Assembly: GCF_003627075.1 (NCBI RefSeq) | Contig: NZ_CP032630.1 | Location: 1,240,001 to 1,304,000, forward strand | DNA from: Protaetiibacter intestinalis | GTDB taxonomy: Bacteria > Actinomycetota > Actinomycetes > Actinomycetales > Microbacteriaceae | Direction of reading: 5' to 3' | DNA: 64,000 nt | Shown: positions 51,439 through 61,200 of the stretch, piece after piece | How positions within the stretch are numbered: the stretch's first letter is position 1 | Layout: each line of letters starts with the position of its first letter | The notes under the pieces: generated by a model | Seen by the model: only the letters and a program-made list of their open reading frames with translations | Told to the model about the DNA's origin: nothing | The model's database searches: none | Made by a program: the position numbers and the translations under genes

Positions 51439-52744
51439 CCATCCACCGGGAGCCGAGGGTGCGGAGGCCGAGGGTCAGGGCGCGGATGCCGTAGAAGCCG
51501 ATGCAGTAGGCGAGCTGGATGGCGAGCACGGCGGCGGGGGCGCCCGCGGATGCCGGGGTCTGGGCGGCGAGCCACAGCAGCGGCAGGTAGACGGCGATGT
51601 TGACGACGCCGGCGAGGGCGAGGAAGCGGCCGTCGGCGGCGCCGATGAGCACCCCGTCGAGCACGAACACGAGCGCGCCGAGCGGCATCGTGGCGGCGAT
51701 CACCCAGGCGCCGACGGGCACCGCCTCGACGACCGCGGCATCCGAGCTGAACACGCGCCCGAGCCAGGGCGCCACCACCGCGAGCAGCGCACCGAGCACG
51801 ACACCCGAGACGAGCCCCCAGCCGACGAGCCGACGCACGGTCACCCGCACCTGCGCCCCCGTGCCCGCCCCGAGGTCGTACCCGATCATCGCCTGGGCGG
51901 CGATCGCGAAGGCGTCGAGGGCGAGCGCGAACAGGAACGTCAGCTGGAACAGCACCTGGGTGGAGGCGAGCGTCACCGTGCCGAGGCCCGTCGCCGCGAC
52001 CGTGGTGGCGACGAGCGCGATGCGCAGCGTGAGGGTGCGCAGCAGCATCCACCCCCCGGCGCGCGCGGCGGAGGCCACCCCCGGCAGCCCCGGACGGATG
52101 CTCGCCCCCTCGCGGCGGGCGTGGCGCACGGCGATCGCGACGCAGGCCGCCGCCATCCCCCACTGGGCCACGACGGTGCCGACCGCCGAACCCGCGATGC
52201 CCCAGCCGACTCCGTAGATCAGCACGGCGTTGAGGGCGCCGTTCGCCGCGAAGCCGGCGACCGCGATGACGAGCGGGGTGCGGGTGTCCTGCAGCCCGCG
52301 GAAGAGTCCCGTGGCGGCGATCACGGCGAGCATCGCGGGGATGCCGGCGCACGAGATCCCGAGGTAGCGCGCCGCGAGCTCGGTGACGGCGTCGCTCGCA
52401 CCGAACGCGGCGGCGAGCGGGTGCGCCGCGAACACCCCGGCGACGGCGAGCACGGCGCCGAGCGCGAGGGCCAGCCAGATGCCGTCGGCGCCCGCGCGCA
52501 CGGCGCCCGCGCGGTCGCCGGCTCCCAGCATCCGGGCGACCGCCGGGGTCGTGGCGTAGGCGAGGAAGACGAGCAGCCCGATCGCGGTGCTGAGCACGGT
52601 GCTCGCGATGCCGAGGGCCGCGAGCGGGTCGACCCCGAGGTGGCCGACGAGGGCCGTGTCGGTGGCGAGGAAGAGCGGCTCGGCGACGAGCGCCCCGAGC
52701 GCGGGCACGGCGAGCGCGAGGATGCGTCGGTCGATCGCTCTCAC
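51425..52744 (-). CDS. MATE family (DinF-like) efflux transporter
   Basis: 439 residues, twelve hydrophobic segments. [29 protein letters not shown] is the standard MatE start, [31 protein letters not shown] and [23 protein letters not shown] mark the repeated MatE domains. It probably exports a cationic drug or metabolite with Na+ or H+. GTG start with TAGCGT 6 nt upstream. The stop codon is supplied by a repeat arm, which may have trimmed or replaced the original C-terminus. Confidence 0.9.
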   Translation of the reverse strand: MRAIDRRILALAVPALGALVAEPLFLATDTALVGHLGVDPLAALGIASTVLSTAIGLLVFLAYATTPAVARMLGAGDRAGAVRAGADGIWLALALGAVLAVAGVFAAHPLAAAFGASDAVTELAARYLGISCAGIPAMLAVIAATGLFRGLQDTRTPLVIAVAGFAANGALNAVLIYGVGWGIAGSAVGTVVAQWGMAAACVAIAVRHARREGASIRPGLPGVASAARAGGWMLLRTLTLRIALVATTVAATGLGTVTLASTQVLFQLTFLFALALDAFAIAAQAMIGYDLGAGTGAQVRVTVRRLVGWGLVSGVVLGALLAVVAPWLGRVFSSDAAVVEAVPVGAWVIAATMPLGALVFVLDGVLIGAADGRFLALAGVVNIAVYLPLLWLAAQTPASAGAPAAVLAIQLAYCIGFYGIRALTLGLRTLGSRWMGQTL

Positions 52745-52810
52745 GTCACCACGCTATCCGGGCGTTCGGACACCGCTGCGGGCTCTCGGATACCCGCGCG
52801 CGCTTGTCCA

Positions 52811-52838
52811 GGTGGTCATAGACATGTCTATGACCACC
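52811..52838. promoter_or_regulatory. Perfect 28-bp palindrome between MFS and MATE genes
   Basis: The 28 bases at 52811-52838 read the same on both strands (half-site GGTGGTCATAGACA). They begin 66 bp upstream of the MATE start and end 4 nt after the MFS stop. As RNA it would be a 12-bp stem with a CAUG loop. Operator for an unseen dimeric regulator of the MATE gene, or a terminator of the MFS-SDR operon; no T tract follows. Confidence 0.75.
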
Positions 52839-52842
52839 AAAT

Positions 52843-54096
52843 TCAGCCCCTCGACTCCGAGGCCGCGGGCTCGGATGCGGCAGCCCGGCCGCGGGCGCCG
52901 CGCGGCGGGCGGGCGGCCGGCGCCGCGAGCGTCGCCAGCACGATCAGCACGAACACGATGAGGAGCGCGTTGAGGATGCCGACGTGCTCGCCGACGAGGC
53001 CGATGAGCGGCGGGCCCACGAGGAACGCGCAGTAGCCGAGGGTCGCGACGGCGGAGACGCGGGCGGCGGCGCGGGCCGGATCGTCGGCGGCGGCCGACAT
53101 GGCGATGGGGAAGCCGAGCGAGGCGCCGACGCCCCACAGCACGATGCCGACGACGGCGACCGGGATGACCGGCACGAAGATGACGAGCGCGACCCCGACC
53201 GCGGCGGCCGCGCCCGTGATCCAGAGCACGACGACGCGGCCGAAGCGGTCGATGAGCGGTCCGCCCGCGATCCGGCCCACCATCATCGCTGCCGTGAACA
53301 CGGTGAACAGCGCCGCGCCCTGGCCGTTCTCGAGCCCGCGGTCGTCGACCATGCCGAGGGCGAGCCAGTCGTTCGCCGAACCCTCGGTGAAGGCCATGCC
53401 GAGCGCGATGAGGCCGATCGCGAGGGTGCGCGGCTCGAGCCAGATCGCCATCCGGTCGCGGAACGACACGTGCGCGACGGCCTCGCCGGTGTCGGCGTGG
53501 GTGGCGACCCGCGGGATGGCGCGCGGGGCGAGCAGGGCGCCCACGAGCAGCAGCGCGGCCATCCCGATCGTGTGCACGGCGATGTCGACGTGCGCGAACA
53601 CGAGCGCGGTGCCGATCGTGGTGCCGACCACCATGCCGGCCGACCAGCTCGCGTGGAACAGCGGCATGAGGGTGCGGCCGATCACCTTCTCGACGGCCGC
53701 GCCCTCGACGTTCATCGCGACGTCGCAGATGGCGCTGCCGAAGCCGTACGCGGCCATCGCGGCCACCACGACGCCGAACGAGCCGAGCACGCTCGTGCCG
53801 AGGCCGATGCCGACGAGCGCGAGGGCGCAGACGAGCAGCATGGCGGCGATCGTGCGCCGGCCGCCGATCCACTGGATGACGTGGCTCGCGAGCACGAGCC
53901 CCACGATGGAGCCGATCGACACCCCGAGGATGAGGTAGCCGACGAACGAGGTCGAGAGCTCGAGCTGGTCGCGGATGCTGGGGATGCGGATCGCCCAGGT
54001 CGCCGCCCCCAGCCCGTTGAGGGCGAAGGTCGCGAACACGGCGTTGCGCCACGCGGTGGTGTGCGCGGGGCGGGTGGTGGACGGTGTCGTGGTCAT
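52843..54096 (-). CDS. Major facilitator superfamily transporter
   Basis: 417 residues with twelve hydrophobic segments in two halves. FATFALNGLGAATWAIRIPSIRDQLELS and YGFGSAICDVAMNVEGAAVEK resemble the YbjJ-type MFS group; GRIAGGPLIDRFGRVVVLW is the loop motif of the second half. Substrate unknown. ATG 54096 was selected 7 nt after the SDR stop; a longer frame to 54207 overlaps that gene. A charged tail (ARPPRGARGRAAASEP) ends the protein. Confidence 0.88.
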   Translation of the reverse strand: MTTTPSTTRPAHTTAWRNAVFATFALNGLGAATWAIRIPSIRDQLELSTSFVGYLILGVSIGSIVGLVLASHVIQWIGGRRTIAAMLLVCALALVGIGLGTSVLGSFGVVVAAMAAYGFGSAICDVAMNVEGAAVEKVIGRTLMPLFHASWSAGMVVGTTIGTALVFAHVDIAVHTIGMAALLLVGALLAPRAIPRVATHADTGEAVAHVSFRDRMAIWLEPRTLAIGLIALGMAFTEGSANDWLALGMVDDRGLENGQGAALFTVFTAAMMVGRIAGGPLIDRFGRVVVLWITGAAAAVGVALVIFVPVIPVAVVGIVLWGVGASLGFPIAMSAAADDPARAAARVSAVATLGYCAFLVGPPLIGLVGEHVGILNALLIVFVLIVLATLAAPAARPPRGARGRAAASEPAASESRG

Positions 54097-54103
54097 GCTG
54101 CGC

Positions 54104-55090
54104 TCAGCGGGCGGATGCGGCGAGCCGGTCGAAGGCCGCGTCGAGCTCGGCGTCGACCGTCTGGCGCGCGGGGTCGGCGAGGTACCACTCGGCGATCTCG
54201 CGGGCACCGTCCGCGAACGGGGTCGTCGCGACCCAGCCGGGGACGAGCTGCTTGATGCGGGTGTTGTCGAAGAGCACCGAGTGCGCCTTGTCGCCCACGA
54301 GCCCGGGGCCGATCGCGGGCAGCTCGCGCGCGATCCGCTCGGATGCCACGTGCACGATGTCGGGTTCGACCCCGAGGGCGCGGCCGAAGAGGCGGGCGAT
54401 CGCGTCCCAGGTGAGCGACTCGTCGGAGGTGATGTGCACGGGCGAGCCGATCGCGTGCGGGTTGCCGAACAGGCCGACGAAGGCGCGCGCGAAGTCGCGG
54501 GCGTGGGTGAGGGTCCACCAGCTGGTGCCGTCGCCGTGGACGACGATCGGCCTGCCGTCGCGGATGCGCTGCAGCGTCGTCCAGCCGCCCTCGAGCGGGA
54601 TGAGGGTCGCGTCGTAGGTGTGCGAGGGCCGCACGATCGTCATGGGGAAGCCCGTGTCGCGGTGGGCGGCGACGAGCACGTCCTCGCACGCGATCTTGTC
54701 ACGCGAGTACTGCCAGAACGGGTTCACGAGCGGCGTCGACTCGACGATCGGCAGCTGCGCGATCGGCTTCTGGTACGCGGATGCCGAGGAGATGAAGAGG
54801 TACTGGCCGGTCCGTCCCGAGAAGAGCGCCACATCCGCCTCGACCTGGGCAGGCACGAAGGCGCGGAAGTTGGCGACGACGTCGAACTCGCGCGACCCGA
54901 TGGCGGCGGAGATGGTGGCGGGGTCGTCCGCGTCGCCGACGATCACCTCGGCGCCCTCGACGGCGGGCCGCGTCGTCGAGCGCCCCCGGTTGAGCAGGGT
55001 CACCTCGTAGCCGCGCTCCACGGCGAGCCTCGACACCGAGGAGCTGATGATCCCGTTACCGCCGATGATGAGCACCCGCTGCGCTGCCAT
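54104..55090 (-). CDS. NAD-dependent epimerase/dehydratase (extended SDR, RNA-binding-protein-like group)
   Basis: 328 residues. RVLIIGGNGIISSSVSRLAVERG is the Rossmann loop and LFISSASAYQK the catalytic Ser region; the usual YxxxK is seen as YSRDK. The group resembles NAD-dependent epimerases acting on nucleotide sugars, but the substrate is not evident. TAGACT is 6 nt before the ATG (leaderless). Followed by the MFS gene after 7 nt, so a product-export link is possible. Divergent from the M13 peptidase, with overlapping -10 boxes. Confidence 0.86.
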   Translation of the reverse strand: MAAQRVLIIGGNGIISSSVSRLAVERGYEVTLLNRGRSTTRPAVEGAEVIVGDADDPATISAAIGSREFDVVANFRAFVPAQVEADVALFSGRTGQYLFISSASAYQKPIAQLPIVESTPLVNPFWQYSRDKIACEDVLVAAHRDTGFPMTIVRPSHTYDATLIPLEGGWTTLQRIRDGRPIVVHGDGTSWWTLTHARDFARAFVGLFGNPHAIGSPVHITSDESLTWDAIARLFGRALGVEPDIVHVASERIARELPAIGPGLVGDKAHSVLFDNTRIKQLVPGWVATTPFADGAREIAEWYLADPARQTVDAELDAAFDRLAASAR

Positions 55091-55096
55091 GAGCCG

Positions 55097-55106
55097 AGTC
55101 TAGGCT
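55097..55106. promoter_or_regulatory. Overlapping divergent -10 boxes of the SDR and M13 genes
   Basis: AGTCTAGGCT holds TAGACT on the minus strand (55102-55097, 6 nt from the SDR ATG) and TAGGCT on the plus strand (55101-55106, 7 nt from the M13 ATG). The two boxes share the TA at 55101-55102, and only 23 bp separate the start codons. Confidence 0.65.
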
Positions 55107-55113
55107 GGCAGGC

Positions 55114-57066
55114 ATGACCGCTTCCGGCATCGCCCTCGACGAGCTCGACCCCGCCATCCGCCCGCAGGACGACCTGTTCCGCCACGTCAACGGACGCTGG
55201 ATCGAGCGCACCGAGATCCCCTCCGACAAGGCGCGCTACGGCTCCTTCTACCTGCTCGCCGAGGCGGCGGAGCAGGCGGTGCGCGACATCATCGTCGAGG
55301 CGCAGGGCGCCGACGCCGGCACCGAGGAACGCAAGCTCGGCGACCTGTACGCGAGCTTCATGGACGACGAGCGCATCGAGGCGCTCGGCTGGGAGCCGAT
55401 CCGCGCCGAGCTCGCCGAGGTCGCGACGCTCGAGAGCATCCCCGCGTTCCTGCACGCGCTCGGCGCGCTCGAGCGGCAGGGCGTCGGCGGCTTCTTCGCC
55501 GCCTTCGTCGACAACGACCCGGGCGACCCCGAGCGCTACCTGGTCTTCCTCGAGCAGGCCGGCCTCGGCCTCCCCGACGAGTCGTACTACCGCGAGGAGA
55601 AGTTCGCCGAGATCCGGGATGCCTACCTCGGCTATCTGGAGCGGATGCTGACCCTCGCGGGGTTCGACAAGGCCGCCAAGCGCGCTGCCCGCATCCTCGA
55701 CCTCGAGACCCGGGTCGCCTCCCACCACTGGGACAACGTGCGCACGCGCGACAGCCAGGCCACCTACAACCCGCTCGGCTGGGCCGAGACGGCGGCGCTC
55801 GCCGAGGGCGCCCCGCTCGACGTCTGGCTCGAGGGCCTCGGCGCGCCCGCGGGCTCCTTCGACACGGTCGTGGTGCGCGAGCCGAGCTTCGTGACCGGCC
55901 TCGCGAGCCTCCTCACCGAGGAGCACCTGGCCGCCTGGCGCGACTGGCTGCGCTTCCAGCTCATCCGCTCGGTCGCCCCCTACCTGCACGCCGAGGTGGT
56001 CGACACCAACTTCGCCTTCTACGGCAAGACCCTCACCGGCACCCCCGAGCTGCGCGCCCGGTGGAAGCGCGGCGTGAGCCTCGTCGAGGGCGCCATGGGG
56101 GAGGCGGTCGGCAAGGTCTACGTCGCGCGGCACTTCAGCCCGGATGCCAAGACCGCGATGGACGAGCTCGTCGCCTACCTCGTCGAGGCGTACCGGCGAA
56201 GCATCGAGACGCTCGACTGGATGACCGACGAGACCCGCGCCCGGGCCCTCGACAAGCTCGCCAAGTTCACGCCCAAGATCGGCTACCCCGTGACGTGGCG
56301 CGACTACTCCACGCTCGCGATCGACGCATCCGACCTCATCGGCAACGTGCGGGCGACGGCGGCGTTCGAGTTCGCGCGCGAGCTCGGCAAGATCGGCAAG
56401 CCGATCGACCGCGACGAGTGGTTCATGACGCCGCAGACCATCAACGCCTATTACAACCCGGGCTTCAACGAGATCGTGTTCCCCGCGGCGATCCTGCAGT
56501 TCCCCTTCTTCGACGAGGCTCGGGACGCGGCGGCCAACTACGGCGCGATCGGCGCCGTCATCGGCCACGAGATCGGGCACGGCTTCGACGACCAGGGCTC
56601 GCGCTTCGACGGCGACGGCCGGCTCACCGACTGGTGGACGGAGCAGGACCGCGCGGCCTTCGAGGAGCGCACCTCGAAGCTCATCGCCCAGTACGACGCG
56701 CTCGAGCCCGCGCAGCTGCCCGGCCACCACGTCAACGGCGCCCTCACGATCGGCGAGAACATCGGCGACCTCGGCGGCCTCGGCATCGCGTGGAAGGCCT
56801 ACCTGCTCTCGCTCGGGGGCGAGGAGCCGCCCGTCGTCGACGGGCTCACGGGTGCCGAGCGCTTCTTCCTCAGCTGGGCGCAGGCGTGGCAGATCAAGGT
56901 GCGCGACGAGGAGGCGCTGCGGCTGCTGTCGATCGACCCGCATTCGCCGAACGAGTTCCGCTGCAACCAGATCGTCCGTAACCTGGACGTGTTCGCCTCC
57001 GCCTTCGCGTTGACACCCGCCGACGCTCTCTGGCTCGAACCCGACGACAGGGTCACCATTTGGTAG
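55114..57066 (+). CDS. M13-family zinc metallopeptidase (PepO-type endopeptidase)
   Basis: 650 residues, typical for bacterial neprilysin-like enzymes. The N-terminal domain begins RPQDDLFRHVNGRWIERTEIPSDKARYGSF; the active site is HEIGH (His485) with the third ligand in ENIGDLGG, and NAYYNPGFNEIVFPAAILQ is the substrate-binding strand. There is no signal peptide, so it should be a cytoplasmic oligopeptidase. ATG start with TAGGCT 7 nt upstream. It ends with TAG overlapping the serine hydrolase start. Confidence 0.94.
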   Translation: MTASGIALDELDPAIRPQDDLFRHVNGRWIERTEIPSDKARYGSFYLLAEAAEQAVRDIIVEAQGADAGTEERKLGDLYASFMDDERIEALGWEPIRAELAEVATLESIPAFLHALGALERQGVGGFFAAFVDNDPGDPERYLVFLEQAGLGLPDESYYREEKFAEIRDAYLGYLERMLTLAGFDKAAKRAARILDLETRVASHHWDNVRTRDSQATYNPLGWAETAALAEGAPLDVWLEGLGAPAGSFDTVVVREPSFVTGLASLLTEEHLAAWRDWLRFQLIRSVAPYLHAEVVDTNFAFYGKTLTGTPELRARWKRGVSLVEGAMGEAVGKVYVARHFSPDAKTAMDELVAYLVEAYRRSIETLDWMTDETRARALDKLAKFTPKIGYPVTWRDYSTLAIDASDLIGNVRATAAFEFARELGKIGKPIDRDEWFMTPQTINAYYNPGFNEIVFPAAILQFPFFDEARDAAANYGAIGAVIGHEIGHGFDDQGSRFDGDGRLTDWWTEQDRAAFEERTSKLIAQYDALEPAQLPGHHVNGALTIGENIGDLGGLGIAWKAYLLSLGGEEPPVVDGLTGAERFFLSWAQAWQIKVRDEEALRLLSIDPHSPNEFRCNQIVRNLDVFASAFALTPADALWLEPDDRVTIW

Positions 57067-57968
57067 ACACCCCCGTGCTCAGCGGTCGCCGCGCACGTGT
57101 GCAACTCGCACGCGCGCCACGGCACCGCGCCGAGCACCGGGTGCCGAGCTTCGCGGGCGCCTTCACGGCCCTCGGCGAGCTGGCCTACGGCGGCGCGCAG
57201 GTGTCGGCGTCGGTCATCGACCTCGACTCGGATGAGCGGGTGCTGTCGATCGACGACCGGATCGTGTTGCCCACGGCATCCGTCGGCAAGATCCTGCTGC
57301 TCATCGAGGTGTCGGCGCGGCTCTCCGAGCAGGCGGCGCCGGCGCTCGAGGTGCTCGACAAGACCCCGAAGGACGCGGTCGGCGACTCGGGGCTGTGGCG
57401 GCACCTGCAGGCGCGGTCGCTGCCGCTCGCCGACGTGGCGACGCTCGTGGGCGCGACGAGCGACAACCTCGCCACCAACGTGCTGCTGCGCGAGGTGGGG
57501 CTGGATGCCGTGCGCGAGCGCACCGAGGCGCTCGGGCTCATGCGCACGGCGCTGCTCGACCTCGTGCGCGACACCCGCGGACCGGACGACGCCCCGCAGC
57601 TCTCGGTGGGTTCGACCGCCGAGCTCGCCTGGCTGTTCGCGTCGCTCGCGCGAGGGCAGGTCGTGGATGCGCTGACCTCGTCGCGCGTGCTCGGCTGGCT
57701 CTCGCTCAACACCGACCTCTCGATGGTGGCGAGCGCCTTCGGCGTCGACCCCCTCTCGCACCGCGGCGTCGACCACGGGCTGCAGCTCGTGAACAAGACC
57801 GGCACGGACTCCGGGGTGCGCTCGGAGGTGGGCGTGCTGCGGGGGCCGCGGCGCGGCATCGCCTACGCCGTCTCGGTGCAGTTCAGCGACCGATCGATCG
57901 CCTCGCGGCTGCGGGTGCTGGAGGCGCTGCGCGCGGTCGGGTTCGATCTGCTCGAGTACGTGCACTGA
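57060..57968 (+). CDS. Serine hydrolase of the class A beta-lactamase fold
   Basis: 302 residues with the penicillin-recognising triad: SVGK (Ser74), SDN and KTG in order and at normal spacing. The ExxLN motif that supplies Glu166 in true class A beta-lactamases is not seen in the region LLDLVRDTRGPDDAPQLSVG. No signal peptide is present; the first 28 residues are basic and without homology. TTG 57060 overlaps the M13 stop by 7 bp; GTG 57141 is an alternative start. Cytoplasmic esterase or peptidase activity is more likely than antibiotic resistance. Confidence 0.82.
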   Translation: MVDTPVLSGRRARVQLARAPRHRAEHRVPSFAGAFTALGELAYGGAQVSASVIDLDSDERVLSIDDRIVLPTASVGKILLLIEVSARLSEQAAPALEVLDKTPKDAVGDSGLWRHLQARSLPLADVATLVGATSDNLATNVLLREVGLDAVRERTEALGLMRTALLDLVRDTRGPDDAPQLSVGSTAELAWLFASLARGQVVDALTSSRVLGWLSLNTDLSMVASAFGVDPLSHRGVDHGLQLVNKTGTDSGVRSEVGVLRGPRRGIAYAVSVQFSDRSIASRLRVLEALRAVGFDLLEYVH

Positions 57969-58016
57969 TTCGGGCGGGGTGTTCTACCCCACTTGTCCCC
58001 AGTCGCGAATTAGGGC

Positions 58017-58046
58017 TTGCGCCCCCCATATGGGGGCCCCTATGTT
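58017..58046 (+). promoter_or_regulatory. Probable promoter of the large surface protein with a palindrome in the spacer
   Basis: TTGCGC (58017-58022) and TATGTT (58041-58046) are separated by 18 nt. Inside the spacer lies the perfect palindrome CCCCCATATGGGGG (58023-58036). The box is 190 nt upstream of the GTG at 58236, leaving a long C-rich leader in which I find no known riboswitch. A repressor site between -35 and -10 is the simplest reading. Confidence 0.5.
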
Positions 58047-58235
58047 GAGGCTTGCACCGCTACGGGCCGTACCCGCGGATCCCCACCGTCCGGTGTGCAC
58101 CACCGCATCACCCCCCGATAAACCCCCCACATCCCACACCTGGACGCATCCCTCTCGGTCCCTCCCGAGGCGTCGTCGTGTGCCTTGCTCGTGCGCCGCC
58201 ATACGCACGAGTCCCCCCTGCAAGGACACATCACC

Positions 58236-61200
58236 GTGCTCAAGAAGACCCCTGCCTCCCTGCTCGCCCTCGCCCTCGCCGTCGGTCTGACGTTCGCGAC
58301 CGTCGCGCCCGCGCAGGCCGCCTCCGACGGCCGCCCCGGTGGCGGCGGCGGTCACAACTCCTCACGCGGCTACGATCGCTGGTGGTCGAACCCGACGCCG
58401 ACCCAGAGCCCGACGCCGACCCAGAGCCCCAGCCCGTCGTCGAGCCCCAGCCCGTCGCCGAGCCCGAGCGCATCGCCGTCGGCGAAGCCCTCCCCGGCGC
58501 CGTCGACCGCACCGTCCCCGGTGCCGTCGACCTCCCCCTCCCCCGCGCCGTCCTCGTCCCCCTCGCCGAGCACGGCGCCGGCATCCCGCAGCGTCGCGAC
58601 GACCTCGAAGACCACGCAGCCCACCACCACCTACGGCGTGGCGGCGTACATCTACAAGAAGCTCGACCCGAACAAGCCCGCCTCGTGGGGTAACTCGGGG
58701 GCGCAGCGTCTGCTCGTGCAGGTGCTCGACAACCCGAGCAAGGAGGCGAACTCCTGGTTCTCCTCGCTCGATCCGGCCCTGCTGCCCGATGACGTCTGCG
58801 GCGCCGGCTGGGCGATCCAGCAGGACAAGGCGAAGGTCGCGAACGGCTTCAGCTTCCCCGACGACATCCCCCAGCAGGTCGACAACATCGGCTGGCCGCC
58901 GCTCTACGACGCGAAGCACACCGACCTCAGCGCACTCATGACCGTGCCGCTGTGCGCGGGCGCCGAGGCGAGCCTGACGATCACCCCCGCCACCTGCACG
59001 GCGCCCGAGAAGGTCGTGCTCGGCGCGACGAGCCACGCCGCGTGGGGCGCCCTCGACCGCGTGAGCGGTCCGGGCAGCTACACGGTCACCGCGACCGCCG
59101 ACCCCGGCTACCGCTTCGCCGACGACAGCACCGCGAAGACTTTCTCGGGAACCCTCGCCGGGGTGCTCCCGAAGAGCGACCCGAGCTGTGCGCCGCCGCC
59201 GAAGTGCATCCCGAACTCCTCGGTGAGCTACACCTACGACCCGGCGAGGAACAGCGGCGTGATCACGGTGCCGAACCCGGCCAACTCGACCGGAGAGCTG
59301 TGCCGCTCGTTCTGGGTGACCGCGGCGAGCTGGAAGTACCTCGGCTCGAGCCAGTGGGCGCAGAAGATCGATGTGGTCGACAAGCTGGGCGAGATCTCCA
59401 CGCCGGGCGACTACCCCTACACCGCTCCCGTGACGTGCGGTCAGGGCGACATCTACGCCTCGTACGACGGCGCCGACGCGACCCTCGACCCGGGTCCCTA
59501 CCTGTGGGGTCCCGACAACCCCTTCGACGAGAAGTTCCTGCACGAGATGGGCTTCACCGGGCCCCGGCCGACGTACACCACGACCGAGCTCGGCTGCAAC
59601 GAGGTGACGGCCGAGCCGTCCACGACACCGCCCACCTGCACCGCGGCGGGCCAGTACACGCTGCCCGACGTCGACAAGGTGACGTGGTGGGTCGACGGTG
59701 TCGAGACCGAGCCGGGCACCTACACCGTGAAGGCCGGCACGAAGGTGACCGTCGTCGCCCGGGCGACCGAGGGCACGGTGCTGAAGGGCGGCGTGCAGGA
59801 TCCGCGCACCCTGCTGTGGAGCTACACGTGGAAGCTCGACTTCCCGAAGCCGGAGTGCCAGAGCCCGGAGCTCACGGGCCAGATCACCGCGATCTGCGAG
59901 AACGACGTGCCGTGGATCAGCTACACGGTGACGCTCGTCGACCCCGACCACCAGTCGACGGGTGACACCGCGGAGCTCACCTTCCAGAGCGGCTCCGACA
60001 GCTTCACCTTCATCCCGGCGCTCGGCACCATCCACGACGGGGAGACCCTCTCGGGCCGCGTGCTGTGGCCGGGTGCCGCGATCGACGGCGACGGCGACCC
60101 CATCGGCTGGCCGGGCTGGTCGAACGAGGGCGGCGTCTGGCACGAGATCGACGGCAACTACGCCTGGACCCGTGACGGCGTGACGGCGATCATCTCCGTC
60201 AACCCCTCGATCAGCGACGACCTCGAGTACCCGAGCGGCAACCCGTACTGCAACCCGGGACCGACCGTCATCGAGCCCACGCTGAGCTCCGTGCCGGCCA
60301 CCTGCGACGCGACCACGAGCGGCACCTTCACGCTGCCCGACATCGAGGGCATCGTCTGGAAGGTCGACGGGGTGGTGACCGAGCCGGGCACCTACTCGGG
60401 CGGCACGCCGAGCACGAAGATCGTGACCGCGGAACTCGACCAGTCGGACGGTCCGGTGGTGCTCGCGCCCGGAGCGCAGACACGCTGGGAGCTCGAGTTC
60501 ACCGCGCCGAAGGAGTGCCTCACGATCGAGGGCTCCACGGCGACGGGCGAATGCCTCGCCGACTCCCCGTGGATCTTCTACACGATCACGCTGACCGACC
60601 CGTACAACCAGGCCAGCGACCACGACGCCGACATCATCATGACCGACGGGACCAACACCGTGACGCTGCCGCTCGGCACCGTCCCGCCGTCGGGCGTGCT
60701 GACCGGCAAGGTGCTCTGGCCCGGCGCATCCGTCGATCCGGACACGGGCGAGGCGAACGGCTGGCCCGGCTGGGTGCAGGTGGACGGCGAGTGGACGACC
60801 ACTACCGACCCCGCGCACTACGGCTGGACGCGCGTCATCACGACGGCGACCCTCTCGGTGAACCCCGAGATGCAGGTCGACCTCACGTATCCGCCGGCCA
60901 CGCCCGACTGCAACACGAACCCGCCGGAGGACCCGCCGACGTACGGCATCTTCCCGACGAGCGCCGTGCTCGCGCAGCAGTGCACCACCGACGGGCGGGG
61001 CGTGCTGACGCTCGGCCAGGTCGACGGCGTCTCGTTCTTCGAGGACGTGAACTACTTCATCGACGGCGTGCCGGCGACGAGCTCGACGGTGTACCTGCGT
61101 GCAGGCACCTACGAGGTGACGGTGACCACCAAGTCGCCGAACGACGGGCTCCAGGGGGCGACCGCGTGGCGGGTGACCGTCACCGGGGCGCAGGTCTGCG

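Noticed and set aside
52754..54052. Open frame overlapping the MFS gene in another frame on the same strand
   Set aside because: No hydrophobic pattern or domain; the frame with twelve membrane segments is the real gene.
58047..58235. Riboswitch in the long leader of the surface protein
   Set aside because: I could not fit any known aptamer consensus; the region is C-rich with only weak stems.
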